Position numbers and translations under genes: made by a program
The notes under the pieces: generated by a model
What the model was told of the DNA's origin: nothing
What the model saw: the letters and a program-made list of their open reading frames with translations, nothing else
Databases searched by the model: none
Shown here: positions 32,089-43,658 of the stretch, piece after piece
Layout of the letters: every line of letters starts with the position of its first letter
How positions within the stretch are numbered: position 1 is the stretch's first letter
NCBI RefSeq assembly: GCF_905171775.1
Contig: NC_053499.1
Span: 85,350,669-85,414,668, forward strand
Direction of reading: 5' to 3'
Source: Rana temporaria
Lineage: Eukaryota; Chordata; Amphibia; Anura; Ranidae
Length of the DNA: 64,000 nucleotides

Positions 32089-32640
32089 AAAAGGTACATA
32101 GTTATATTTTGGTCTTCATCTATCACACACATGTTTTACCTCATGACAGTTGAAAATTGAATGCTAATAAATATTAAAGACAATCATTCTGACCCCTGCA
32201 TTTTTCATTCTTGTCCCCATCATTTTTGGCCATTTTGATATGTCCAACACTTTTTGTTCAATCATTACATTTTGAGCACTAGTGACATCTATTTGACATC
32301 ATTATACTTTTAGTACAAAAAATCTTTAGCAAATTAAATACCTGGCTCCATGTGGGAAAATCAGGCTCCTCCAGGAACTCTGGTTGTTCCTCCGAAGATG
32401 GCTGATCTTTGCTGCAGGGAAGGCTGGAGGGTTATCTGCAAGGAAGACTGGAGGGTTGGCTGCAGGGAAGGCTGGAGCTACTTCTGCGGGGAAGGGTTGA
32501 AAGGGATTCCCTTGCTTCCAGATGATCATCAAGGAAATGTAGTTGACTGAAGTACCACAGATTAGGCTTGTAGATCTGATCTGCAGCTGCTCCTGACCTC
32601 ATTGATTTTAATACTTTACTTCGTTCAGAATGATATGTGC

Positions 32641-32852
32641 CCCTAATGGTTCAAATTTTTTTATTGACATCCTTGATAGTTGCTGTGGGTATCTGGGTTT
32701 TCACAAATGCAAGCAGGCTCTCCAGTGCTTGATTCCTGGCTTCTTTGTTTTTTTTTCAGATTACTTTTTGTCTGCCATAAAATTGGCAGATCCTTCCATC
32801 CTTGCAGAAACTCTGACATAAAATCGTGGTCCTTGAAGACCTGCAGGATTTC
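32641..32852 (-). CDS. MADF-domain exon of Harbinger I (one frameshift)
   Basis: Acceptor GACTTGCAG at 32861-32853 on the minus strand. The exon encodes EILQVFKDHDFMSEFLQGWKD and LPILWQTKSNLKKKQ, then, after a 1-nt shift near 32745, ARNQALESLLAFVKTQIPTA and KDVNKKI. The LP.LW...Y/K pattern followed by AL..LL...K...P.AT..DV.KKI is the MADF DNA-binding fold (Myb-like, about 80 residues). With the BESS-like exon downstream it would make a MADF-BESS protein. The stop after NKKI or a donor near 32645 ends it. The frameshift says it is non-functional as it stands. A proline-rich frame (32532-32326) between the two exons may be another exon. Confidence 0.6.
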
Positions 32853-33115
32853 TGCAAGTCAAAATCAATACAAAAATACTAATGTCAGTCAAGCCTCTGC
32901 TACTAATCTTTCTCACCACATATAGGCCACAAACTCATCCACTGATACCCTCGATCTACACGTTCGTTTATTCTGCCTTCTTTCACACACTGAACGTCGT
33001 TTTGACCCATGCGGATTACCGTTAAATACACGGTGCATGCGTGAAGCTCCATACGCTTTCCCCTTTCGTTCTAGTATTCTCCCCGCCCCTTCTCACTCGT
33101 CTAGTGCAAGACAAC

Positions 33116-34913
33116 ATGGCGGACACTCAGCAAGTGGCAACCTCAACCGAGGAGGAAAACCAGGAGGAACCACACACCAGATCCCGGAGATACAAGGCCA
33201 CAAACATGGCGTTTGAGGAGATGGTGGAAATGGGGGCAATATTGAGGAGGGAGGATTATGATGTTAAACATGGCCTATACAAAAAGTCTAATCAGGTGAA
33301 GGCCCAAATAATGGACAAAATGGTCAAAACTCTGTACCAAAAATTTGGGGTGCGCAGATCAAAGGAACAGCTCCGCAAAAGATGGTCTGACATCAAGTTG
33401 AGGGAGCCGGAGCAATACCAGAAAATTAAAAGAGTTATTTGAAAAAGTTAGTGATTTTCCTGTGTACTCAGATTAGTATTAATATCATGGTGCTGCATGT
33501 GCTTTTTCTTTAATGTAGTACAGTTCAAGATGTCAAGTTTCATGGGAATCGTAGGAATCATCCCTCATTCGCTCATAATACGATCTTTTTGTCTGATACA
33601 GTGTTTACTAAATTTCACCATGCCTATTTAGTGAGCGATTGAACGATGATACCTATGACCGATTATTGTGCCCACGAACATGAAACTTGACATCTTGAAT
33701 TATTTATGTGGTTGTGTAGATGTGTTGTTAAAGCGGATGTCCGGCAAAAAAAAATATTAAAAGCCAGCAGCTACAAATACTGCAGCTGCTGACTTTTAAT
33801 ATTAGCACACTTACCATCGCCGTCGACTGCAGAGGACGAGTGGTCGCTCGTCACTCTGCTGCCCCACCGCCATCCTCGGTGAGGGAACCAGGAAGTGAAG
33901 CGCTTGGGCTTCACTGCCCGGTTCGCTACGGCGCATTTGTGAGTCATGCTACGCCGTGCTGACTGGTTCCCGCTGTGTTCTGGAAGTTGTGTGTTTCCCA
34001 GAACACAACGGGGGGGGGGGCTGGATCTGACATCCTGCCCGCAGTCTACCCGCAGACTGTGTGGCCGGAAGTGGGTGCAAATACCTGTCTTTAGAAAAGT
34101 ATCTGCACCCCCCCCCCCTGAAAGGTGTCAAATGTGACACCGGAGGGGGGGAGTGTTCCGATGAGCGGAAGTTCCACTTTAGGGTGGAGCTCCGCTTTAA
34201 CTATATTTAACTAATCTAACTGTATACGGTAAGGAGAGTATGCTCAGCAGCTGGTTACACATCTGGACTCAGTAGCACAAGTGTGGGCCACAAGAACAAC
34301 CTTTTTAGTGTGTCACACACAGGTTATCCAGTGGATACTTGGTGTGTTTCCATGTGGGAAACTTGACCAAAATAGATAAATGTAGCAGCTTTGGTAATAG
34401 ATACAATCATGTGTTCAGCTTAGAAGTATTGACAAAACAGACAATTGTACCACACTTCCAAAGAATGATTTATATTCCTCTTTCAGGCCTCAAATCTTTT
34501 TTACGCAAGTATCCCTTTTGTTTCAATCTCATAGAGCTTCAAAGAGCTTCAAGACGGGAGCCTAGGAACCCCACACCTCCAAACTAAGACCCACAACCGC
34601 GGCATGTGGAGGAGGAAGTGGAGGAAATGTAAACTGGCACCACAACAGGTCAGTGTCATACACCACAGCTTCAGGTAATATATGTAGGCCTGCATATTTA
34701 TAATACATGGTGTTTTTCGAAACTTTAGGTGATATTCGGCCTGTGGAGCAAGAAAGATTCACCAGTCACAGTGCCCAGATGGTGATCCATGAAATCAGGG
34801 TCTGCAAACGTGACCGGGATAAAATAAACCAAATCTTGCTCCAGATCAGGCAAAAGACCAAGCAGATGGAGCAAAGACTAAAACACATACTAGATGTGGT
34901 TGGGAGGGTTTAA
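33116..34913 (+). CDS. Harbinger I Myb/SANT-like DNA-binding protein (NAIF1-type), multi-exon
   Basis: ATG at 33116 (MADTQQVATSTEEENQ) in the sequence ACAACATGG. Exon 1 to about 33430 encodes a Myb/SANT-like domain: FEEMVEMGAILRREDYDV, QIMDKMVKTLYQKFGVRRS, KEQLRKRWSDIKLREPEQY. Downstream blocks: about 34515-34628, an acidic stretch (VEEEVEE) after ATCTCATAG and before a GT at 34629; and 34729-34913 after TTTAG, ending in a coiled coil (ICKRD-type segment, KINQILLQIRQKTKQMEQRL) and TAA. Harbinger transposons encode such proteins to bind transposon ends and import the nuclease. A TTAA MITE (33732-34196) and a palindromic element sit in the first intron. Exon joins are inferred; the frame in exon 2 appears shifted by one base. 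Confidence 0.6.
33524..33699. mobile_element. Short palindromic element
   Basis: Perfect 21-bp inverted ends (TTCAAGATGTCAAGTTTCAT and its complement) separated by about 130 bp, in the first intron of the Myb-like gene. Confidence 0.65.
33732..34196. mobile_element. TTAA MITE
   Basis: AGCGGATGTCC...GAGCTCCGCT, flanked by TTAA at 33728-33731 and 34197-34200. Confidence 0.82.
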
Positions 34914-35423
34914 AATAGTGGAATATGCCCCAAAAAAATATTTTTATTTTGTTTGTTGTTTTGATAGTTTGTTTTGTAATGTTTTTAATTGTTTTTAGTA
35001 CAATTGTACATGTTCATGCATTTTAGCAAGATAACCAAGACAGTACAAAAATATTTTATATTTTTCACAAAAAAAATTGAAACAATAACAAAGATTTGAT
35101 ACTCAACAATGTGTGGCTTCTTATATCAATGTTGCCTAAAATACCAAATAAATATTTGGGGTGTTTACACTGACAATGATGGTTATTTAGTAAAGGAAAA
35201 TACACATGGCACTACAAGTGCACTAGGAGAACATAGGAGAAAGATAAAAGAAACCCAAAGAAAAAAAACAAGATGTTTTTAGTAAAAAATATATTTTTAT
35301 TAAAAAGGAAGAACATTCAAACCTCATCAGGCATTGCAATGGCCCCCTACCCATAAAATACTCTAAATACTGTTGGCGGACATCACGGCCGCTTTGGGGG
35401 GCCAAGCCTGTAGGGCCAGCTTC

Positions 35424-37013
35424 CTAGGCCGGCAATGGCATTTCTGATTGTAGTGTGGCCTCAGGCCCAATGAAAGATAAATAATTTTGGGATTTTTTTT
35501 TAAAAAAGTTATGAAGGATGCAACAGCACATCACAACATGATTCCACTTGTACTCCGCCAGATTTTTTAAGGTCAGAAAGAGGTGGAAATGGCTGGCCAT
35601 GGTGCCAAAGGCATTTTCAACAACCCTTCTGGCTCTGGCCAGCCTGAAATTAAACATCCTCCTCTCAGGGGTGAGGGTCCTTTGGGGAAAAGGCCTCATC
35701 AGATGGTGACCCAGTGCAAACGCCTCATCCACGATGAAAACAAAGGGTAGTCCCTCTTCATTCTCTGCCGCAGGTGGCAATGCCAGGTCATCTGATTGGA
35801 GCTGTTGGGCGAACTCTGTCTGGGCAAACATTCCTCCATCAGACATCTGCCCATTTTTCCCCACATCCACAAAAATAAATTTGTAATTGGCAGACACCAC
35901 CGCCATCAGCATGATACTATGGAACCCTTTATAATTAAAATAATAGGACCCCGAATGGGGTGATGGTATGATGCGGACGTGCTTGCCATCAATGGCTCCT
36001 CCACAGTTGGGAAAGTTCCAACGCTGTGAAAACTCAGATGCCACAGTCTGCCATTCCTGTGGCGTAGAAGGGAACTGTGTAGTAAAAAAAAATACTTTGA
36101 GACATAAACATTGCAAGCAGATTATTCAAAAACATTCTTGCCAAAATATCAGTATATCATTAATTTGAAGGAGTATTTTAAGACAAAAAAAAGGATTACT
36201 AATCAGATTCCTCACCCCCTCTGATGGCCCAATAAAATTATTGTATGGGGGGGGGGTTCAAGATGAGTTGGGGACCTCAGAAATCAAGGCTCTAGCACTC
36301 TGAATTAAAAAAATAAAATAAATGCACACATTTTAGGGGGGGGGGGGGTCAAGCAATACAATGGAGCAGACAAAATACATTGCGAAGTGACAAGGCTAGG
36401 TGTCTTTGGGCCCAGGATAGAATGCTGGAGAGGTTGGCTATTGGAAATATGCATGTGGGCCAAAAAAGGAGCATTACAAGTTTACAGCATGCATGGGGAC
36501 AAAGGGGACATTCACAGCATATTACAATCATGGGAATTAGGGACTGATTCAAAAAATACTATACATTAGCAAGCATTAAATACATAGAATGTGAGTTTAA
36601 AGGACAAAAATGTACCTTAATATAGTCCTCCTGCAGGACTTTGATTATGGCAGAACAGGTGTCTGGGATTATAAGGCCCAGAGCCTGGGGGGAGATGCCT
36701 GTCGAGAACTTGAGGTCCTGCAACTTCTCCCTGTTGCCAGGTAGCGCATCGTAGCAACTAGCCTCTGCTCAGCAGTGATGGCTTCCTGCCTGGTGATATA
36801 GGGGGACGCCAAAGCCAACAGATGCTGAAAAACGGGGTCAGACATCCTAAGGAAATTTCTGAAGTCATCAGGGTTATTCTCCTGGATCTCCCGCAGCAGA
36901 GGCATGTGACAGAATTGGTCCCGCTGGAGCAACCAATTCTTGGCCCGTGAACTCCTCCTCACCCTGTTCATGGACCGGAGCCGGGATAAAGCAGAAATCC
37001 CAGCACCAAGCAC
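35424..37013 (-). CDS. Harbinger I DDE transposase (HARBI1-like), two exons
   Basis: Exon 1 from the ATG at 37013 (MLGAGISALSRLRS) with LLREIQENNPDDFRNFLRMS and YITRQEAITAEQRLVATMRYLATG to a donor AAG|GTACAT at 36615/36614. Exon 2 starts after TACTACACAG (AG 36077-36076) with FPSTPQEWQTVASEFSQRW and ends at 35424. Catalytic residues are visible: Asp in GGAIDGKHV (~36000), Asp in VGKNGQMSDGGMF (~35845), Glu in RARRVVENAFG (~35615). This nuclease cuts at TWA targets and needs the Myb-like partner. One frameshift near 36725-36735 breaks exon 1 (GLIIPDTCSAIIKVLQED is in the shifted frame), so the copy is probably inactive, though exon 2 is uninterrupted. Confidence 0.87.
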
Positions 37014-37729
37014 AGCACGATCTTGGCGACGGTCGTCTAATCAGATCGAACTAAAAGAACGCACTGAAGAACAGCAAGGCCTCTGAAAAACGACCTAAAA
37101 AACAGTAACAAGCGGACAAGAACGCACTGCAAAAACAGATACGATTTGACTACAAGCACCGAAAGACAGATACGAACCCACAAGCACAAACTAAACACCA
37201 GAAAACGATCTTTAAAGCACAAAGACTGAAAAGCACAAATAGTCACTCACCAAACTTTTACTAACACACGGTAACACAAAATCAGCAAAAGCAGCCCCAA
37301 GGGTGGCGCCATCCGAATGGTACTTCCCCTTTTTAGTGCTGTTGTATGTGTTGTACATCACCGCGCTTTGCTCGAGCATTTTTTTTTTACGATCGTGTGT
37401 ATGCAAGGCAGGCTTCACAAGAATTACGTTGAGAAAAACTTTGTTTTTTCCATGACATTAAAACGGACATGTGTACACGGCATAAGTCTCACTGGACATT
37501 GAAACAGCTATCCATGCCATAGCTATAAAGACAGAGAAAGTAAGGCCTCCGTAAGAAAGTAAAAACTTGACTGGTGTACTGCTAGTGTGCTTGCTAAACT
37601 ATACCAACCCTCAAAACCCCTTACATAAAATTGCTTACAAGATTAAACACATGACACCTTCTGGATCAAATGGCCATCAAAGGCCCCTTTATTAATTACA
37701 AAAGATAAATGACAAACAACATATAAACA

Positions 37730-37731
<2 letters not shown>

Positions 37732-37788
<57 letters not shown>
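37732..37788. repeat. (TA)n microsatellite
   Basis: About 55 bp TA alternation within the left arm; the position corresponds to TATATA at the Tc1 insertion site in the right arm. Confidence 0.97.
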
Positions 37789-37794
<6 letters not shown>

Positions 37795-38419
37795 GCAGCG
37801 CTCCTATTGGAATTAATACTCTATGATTTGTAAGTCCAAAGTTCATTGGAAAAACAATGTACTAGTAGGACGACTGTCAATCTAAGTGACGTCATCATGC
37901 TGATCGGCACTGGCGTGTGTCAGCACAGCGGGAGAAACAAACTAGAATCAAGCGGTGGATGCCGTTCCTGGATGCTCGTTCCTGTGACCTGATCTAGCGA
38001 TGAGCGTTTTATATGATGTATTGCCTGAATTTTTCTACTAAATTGTAAGTGCAATTCCTACCTTTTATGCTTTTAAAAATTAAAACCAAACGGAATTATG
38101 CTATGTGCCACCATTTGTCTTTTTCCTCACATGGGAGTTGAGATCTAAGGAGGATTGGATTGGATTCACCCCAAGCTGTGATTTGTGTTTTTATACAACG
38201 CTCATTATCCAGCGTTGTCTGGTAAGAGTTTTACCTGACTATTGCACGAGTGGTGGTGTTGGTTATAAGGATATTACTGGATCTGCTCCGCAGGAGACAT
38301 TCCTTCTCTCTTCTCACGGATTACTTTTTGGGACTATTTCTTTGACCATTGTTTTCCCAATGAACTTTGGACTTACAAATCATAGTGTATTAATTCCAAT
38401 AGGAGCGCTGCTTTATATA

Positions 38420-40030
38420 CAGGTGGTTCTCAAAAAATTAGCATATTGTGGTAAAGTTCATTATTTTCTGTAATGTACTGATAAACATTAGACTTTCATA
38501 TATTTTAGATTCATTACACACAACTGAAGTAGTTCAAGCCTTTTTATTGTTTTAATATTGATGATTTTGGCATAAAGCTCATGAAAACCCAAAATTCCTA
38601 TCTCAAAAAATTAGCATATCATGAAAAGGTTCTCTAAACGAGCTCTTAACCTAATCATCTGAATCAACTAATTAACTCTAAACACCTGCAAAAGATTCCT
38701 GAGGCTTTTAAAAACTCCCAGCCTGGTTCATTACTCCAAACCGCAATCATGGGTAAGACTGCCGACCTGACTGCTGTCCAGAAGGCCATCATTGACACCC
38801 TCAAGCAAGAGGGTAAGACACAGAAAGAAACTTCTGAACGAATAGGCTGTTCCCAGAGTGCTGTATCAAGGCACCTCAGTGGGAAGTCTGTGGGAAGGAA
38901 AAAGTGTGGCAGAAAACGCTGCACAACGAAAAGAGGTAACCGGACCCTGAGGAAGATTGTGGAGAAGGACCGATTCCAGACCTTGGGGGACCTGCGGAAG
39001 CAGTGGACTGAGTCTGGAGTAGAAACATCCAGAGCCACCGTGTACATGCGTGTGCAGGAAATGGGCTAGAGGTGCCGCATTCCCCAGGTCAAGCCACTTT
39101 TGAACCAGAAACAGCGGCAGAAACGCCTGACCTGGGCTACAGAGAAGCAACACTGGACTGTTGCTCAGTGGTCCAAAGTACTTCTTTTGGATGAAAGCAA
39201 ATTTTGCATGTCATTCGGTAATCAAGGTGCCAGAGTCTGGAGGAAGACTGGGGAGAGGGAAATGCCAAAATGCCTGAAGCCCAGTGTCAAGTACCCACAG
39301 TCAGTGATGGTCTGGGGTGCCATGCCAGCTGCTGGTGTTGGTCCACTGTGTTTTATCAAGGGCAGGGTGAATGCAGCTAGCTATCAGGAGATTTTGGAGC
39401 ACTTAATGCTTCCATCTGCTGAAAAGCTTTATGGAGATGAAGATTTCATTTTTCAGCACGACCTGGCACCTGCTCACAGTGCCAAAACCACTGGTAAATG
39501 GTTTACTGACCATGGTATTACTGTGCTCAATTGGCCTGCCAACTCTCCTGACCTGAACCCCATAGAGAATCTGTGGGATATTGGGAAGAGAAAGTTGAGA
39601 GACGCAAGACCCAACACTCTGGATGAGCTTAAGGCTGCTACCGAAGCATCCTGGGCCTCCATAACACCTCAGCAGTGCCACAGGCTGATTGCCTCCATGC
39701 CACGCCGCATTGAAGCAGTCATTTCTGCAAAAGGATTCCCAACCAAGTATTGAGTGCATAACTGAACATAATTATTTGAAGGTTGACTTTTTTTTTATTA
39801 AAAACACTTTTCTTTTATTAGTCGGATGAAATATGCTAATTTTTTGAGATAGGAATTTTGGGTTTTCATGAGCTGTATGCCAAAATCATCAATATTAAAA
39901 CAATAAAACGGCTTGAACTACTTCAGTTGTGTGTAATGAATCTAAAATATATGAAAGTCTAATGTTTATCAGTACATTACAGAAAATAATGAACTTTATC
40001 ACAATATGCTAATTTTTTGAGAACCACCTG
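38420..40030 (+). mobile_element. Tc1 transposon, near-complete
   Basis: 1611 bp with inverted repeats of about 200 bp (38420-~38625 and ~39830-40030) starting CAGGTGGTTCTCAAAAAATT, flanked by TA. Each long repeat has an inner direct copy of CTCAAAAAATTAGCATAT, the IR/DR layout known from Sleeping Beauty-like elements. The target was a TATATA in the right PLE arm. Confidence 0.95.
38749..39753 (+). pseudogene. Tc1 transposase with a single in-frame stop
   Basis: ATG at 38749 (MGKTADLTAVQKAIIDTLKQ) after the left inverted repeat; stop at 39751-39753, 335 codons, close to the ~340 residues usual for Tc1. The N-terminal paired-type helix-turn-helix is visible (GKTQKETSERIGCSQSAVSR, then RKKCGRKRCTTKRGNRTLR as AT-hook/NLS region). 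The DDE triad is visible: Asp in LLLDESKF (~39190), Asp in FQHDLAPAHS (~39460), Glu in NPIENLW (~39565). The only defect I see is TAG at 39067-39069; in related transposases this position after QEMG is an aromatic residue, so a one-base nonsense change is likely. It cuts and pastes the element at TA dinucleotides. Confidence 0.93.
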
Positions 40031-40272
40031 TATATATTCTGTTTATATGTTGTTTGTCATTTATTCAATCTGTCTATGGACAGTAGTTAGTCGCAGCTCC
40101 AGCTATCATTAGCTTGTTCGCGAGGGAGGTGTATCTGCACATTTCTCGCTCTGTTTGGTTATTTTATCACTGTTTTATCTTATAGTTTCATTATTATAAG
40201 CACTATCTGTCTCCCTAAGTGCTGAGTATTTGGGAAGGGCTGTCTGTTTTAATTTACAATTACAAAAGATAA

Positions 40273-40522
40273 CATATAAAAATAACTTGTAAAATTAACC
40301 ATTTTAATAAAATATATACATATATCTGTAAATAAATATATATATATTTAACATATAAACATTTAAACCCAAACAAACTTTCTTTAACTGCTGTGACGAG
40401 GTTCCTGAGAGAAGGTAAAAAATTGCTATATAAATCGGCTGTCCACCATCACCACCGTATCCTGGCCTCTAGCCGTGATCCCACTAGCTCAGAGACAAAT
40501 GACTCAATCCTACTTTCACCAT
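40273..40522. other. Spacer left of hAT end
   Basis: AT-rich then mixed sequence with no gene and no element end identified. Confidence 0.4.
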
Positions 40523-41195
40523 TAGGGATGAGCCGAACACCCCCCGGTTTGGTTCGCATCAGAACCTTCGAACTGACCGAACGTTCGCGCAAACTTTAGA
40601 ACCCCATTAAAGTCTATGGGACTCGAACATTTGAAATCAAATGTGCTAATTTTAAAGGCTAATATGCAAGTTATTGTCCTAAAAAGGATTTGGGGACCCG
40701 GTCCTGCCCCAGGGAACATGTATCAATGTAAAAAAAAGTTTTAAAAACTACAGTTTTTTTCGGGAGGAGTGATTTTAATGATGCTTAAAGTGAAAAAAGT
40801 CATTTAAAACTGCTTGCGGCTTTAATGTAATGTCTGGTCACTACAATATGGATGAAAATCACTGAGAAAAAAGGCATGGGTCCCCCCCCCCCCCAGGCCA
40901 TTACCAGCCCCTTTGGGTCTTGTATGGATACTAAGGGGAACCCTGCACCCTAATAAAAAATAGAAAGGTGTGGTGCCCCCAGGCCCTATATACTCTGAAC
41001 AGCAGTATACAGGCGATGCAAACAAGACAGGGACTGTATGTTTGTTGTTAAGTAGAATCTGTTTGTAATTTTGAACTGTTACATTTTTAAAGCCAAAAAA
41101 TCAATTTTTAAACTTTTTGGAAAACATAGGGAAGGGTTATCACCCCTGTAACATTTGTTTTGCTGTCTGTGCACCTGTTCAGAAATTTCACCTCA

Positions 41196-43658
41196 AGCAT
41201 TTGATACTGTCTCATGGCCTTATCTAAATTTTATACTTACTCATTGGGGTTTTGGTCCACATTTTTTACAATGGATAAGCTCCCTTTACAGTTATCCGCA
41301 GTATTCTGGGTTTCGTTCCGACTGTTTCCAGATTGGTAGGGGCACCGGACAGGGTTGTCCCCTGCCCCCCCTACTTTTTGCTTTGGTGATAGAACCCCTA
41401 GCTGCCCTGATTAGGAACAGCCCTGATGTTAGGGGACTGGAAATTGCCTCCACTACCCACAAGATATGCCTATTTGCGGATGATGCACTCTTAGGCCCCA
41501 TACACACGAGAGGATTTATCCGCAGATACGGTCCAGCGGACCGTATCCGCGGACAAATCCTCTCGAGGATTTCAGAAGATTTCTATGCGATGGCGTGTAC
41601 ACACCATCGCATTGAAATCCGCGCTGAAATCCTCTGCCGATGACGTGTCGCGCCGTCGCCGCTATTATGATGCGGCGACGGGCGCGACGCTGTCATATAA
41701 GGAATTCCACGCATGCGTCAAATCATTACGACGCGTGCGGGGAATCCCTTTAGACGGATGGATCCGGTAAGTCTGTACAGACGAGCGGATCCATCCGTTG
41801 GAATGGATTCCAGCAGATGGATTTGTTGAGCATGTCAGCAAATATCCATCTGCTGGAAATCCATCCCAGGGGAGATTTATCCGCGGATAAATATCCGACG
41901 GAGTGTACACACCATAGAATCTATCCGCAGAAACCCATTTGATGGGATTTATCTGCGGATAGATTCTATGGTGTGTATGGGGCCTTATTTGTGACTTCCC
42001 CCCGTTTAACCCTTCCAAAATTAATGCAAATCCTCGATAAATTCGCTAATATCTCGGGCCTGGAAGTTAATCAATCCAAATCGCGGGCTCTCAATGTGTC
42101 TCTCTCTGCTAAGGAAGAAACTCATCTCCAGGAATATTTCCCCTTTACCTGGTCCACTACCATACCTAGGCATAAAACTCACTGGTGACCTGGCTTCTCT
42201 CTTCCGATCCAATTATCTCCCTATGCTGTCACAGCTATCATCTCTGTTAGACTCTTGGAAACCATTATGTGTCTCATGGCTTGGGCGGGTGGCTGCTGTC
42301 AAGATGTCCCTGCTTCCTAAGTTATTGTATCTTTATAGAGTCCTGCCGATAGCAGTCCCGTCTTACTTTCATCGGATTATCCAGTCCCGAGTGTTTAAAT
42401 ATGTATGGGGGTCTACTAAACCCAGGGTATCCAGATCTATTCTCCTCCGCAATAGACTCAATGGAGGACTTGGGATCCCCAATTTCCTTCGCTACTATCA
42501 GGCCTCCCAGCTGGCCCAGATCACTTTGCTTCATGCGTCTACTGAAATCCCCATATGGGTCAGCCTGGAGGCCATTAATATTTCTCCTCTGTTGGTCTAT
42601 AATCTATTATGGTTACCCCCGTCGGCCCGCACCTCTATTACGAATCCGGTTACGCGCCATTCACTCAAAATTTGGGACACTTTATGTATCCCTTTCCAAT
42701 TGGTCTCCTCCCATACCCCTTTACTCTAATTTTTTGCCACCCACTTTTTTATCCTGCTTTCACTGAACCGGAATCTTTTCGGCTATGGTCCCAGGCAGGG
42801 ATATACCAAATTTGTGATATGGTAGGAAAAACGTCTCTCAAGACCTTCCTGGAACTCCAGGCCCAGGTTAAATTATTCTCCTCTGTTGAACACTTCCACT
42901 ATCTACAAATAGCCCATTTGACTCGGACAACGATAGGTGTCCAACCCTCACTTGATAGTATGTCCTTCTATGAAAACATTTGTACTTCAGACCCACATGC
43001 TCCAGGTATCATATCACGTATCTATAGTCACCTTACTGCTCCACCATCTGAACTTCTTCTATATGCTGCACATTGGTCCAAAGATTTACAAGTAACATTG
43101 GAACCGGAGGACTGGATGGATATATGGGCCAACACTAAAACCTCTACTCAAAATGTGGTAGCCTTAGAGGCCAACTATAAGGTGATCATGCGGTGGTACC
43201 TAGTCCCTGCTAGGATAGCTAAGTTCTCCCCTTCTTACCTGCCCGTATGTTTCCGAGGCTGTGGAGAGAGAGGTACTCACGTACATATCTGGTGGACATG
43301 CCATATTGTACAACAATTCTGCAAAACAATATTTTTTATGGCCTCTACCCTATTACATGACAACCTCTCCCCTGATCCATCTTTAGCCTTGCTAAATCAT
43401 ATTAAAGGTGATTACACTAAGGCCCAGGTCCCCCTTCTTCTCCAACTGACCACGGCCGTTAAACAAACCATAGCCAAGGCTTGGAAGGCCCCTAAACTCC
43501 ACATAACCAAAGTGAAACACAGAGTGACCCAAGCTATGATCCATAGTAAGACTGAAGCGATTGTTCTGGACCGAGTTTCCCGGCACGACAAAATATGGTC
43601 CCCATGGGTGGAGAATTTCCTCCCCCCTGAGTTTGATGCCACCTTACCTTCCCCATAA
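41196..43658 (+). pseudogene. L1/Tx1-type ORF2 3' part, split by MITE, frameshifted
   Basis: Begins QAFDTVSWPYLNFIL (motif A), then GTGQGCPLPPLLFALVIEPL (motif B) and LFADDALL (motif C) ending at 41490. After the MITE the frame resumes with FVTSPRLTLPKLMQILDKF. One frameshift near 42165 (before YLGIKLTGDLASLF) and at least one near 42715 follow, then a long open stretch with the Cys knuckle CFRGCGERGTHVHIWWTC (~43245-43300) and stop at 43656-43658. Sequence is clearly related to, but diverged from, the ORF2 at 1-2532. Non-functional. Confidence 0.92.
41494..41984. mobile_element. Harbinger-type MITE (GGCCCCATACACAC family), copy 2
   Basis: 491 bp, ends GGCCCCATACACACG / GTGTGTATGGGGCC, exact TTA duplication (41491-41493, 41985-41987). 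Same length and family as 11372-11862. It lies immediately after the codons for FADDAL in L1 ORF2; the duplicated TTA is the Leu codon. Confidence 0.92.

Larger units (their letters stand above)
30588..37482. mobile_element. Autonomous-type PIF/Harbinger transposon I (6.9 kb)
   Basis: Ends TGCCGCGTACACAAGACCG and inverted TGCCGTGTACACATGTCCG, flanked by TAA on both sides (30585-30587 and 37483-37485), the target preference of PIF/Harbinger. Inside: a MADF-BESS gene (minus), a Myb/SANT-like gene (plus), a DDE transposase (minus), a TTAA MITE and a small palindromic element. Confidence 0.88.
37709..40257 (+). mobile_element. Inverted PLE-type insertion with 15-bp target duplication
   Basis: Flanked by AATTACAAAAGATAA at 37694-37708 and 40258-40272. 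The left arm (37709-~37856, minus) matches the right copy (~38345-38417 continued at 40031-40090), so two 5'-truncated copies lie head to head. The right copy contains GTGACGTCATCATGCTGATC (37888), resembling PLE 3' regions. No RT fragment is left, so PLE assignment rests on architecture. Confidence 0.65.

Noticed and set aside
38749..39753. TAG in Tc1 transposase as programmed readthrough
   Set aside because: Nothing around it suggests recoding; a point mutation of an aromatic codon is simpler.
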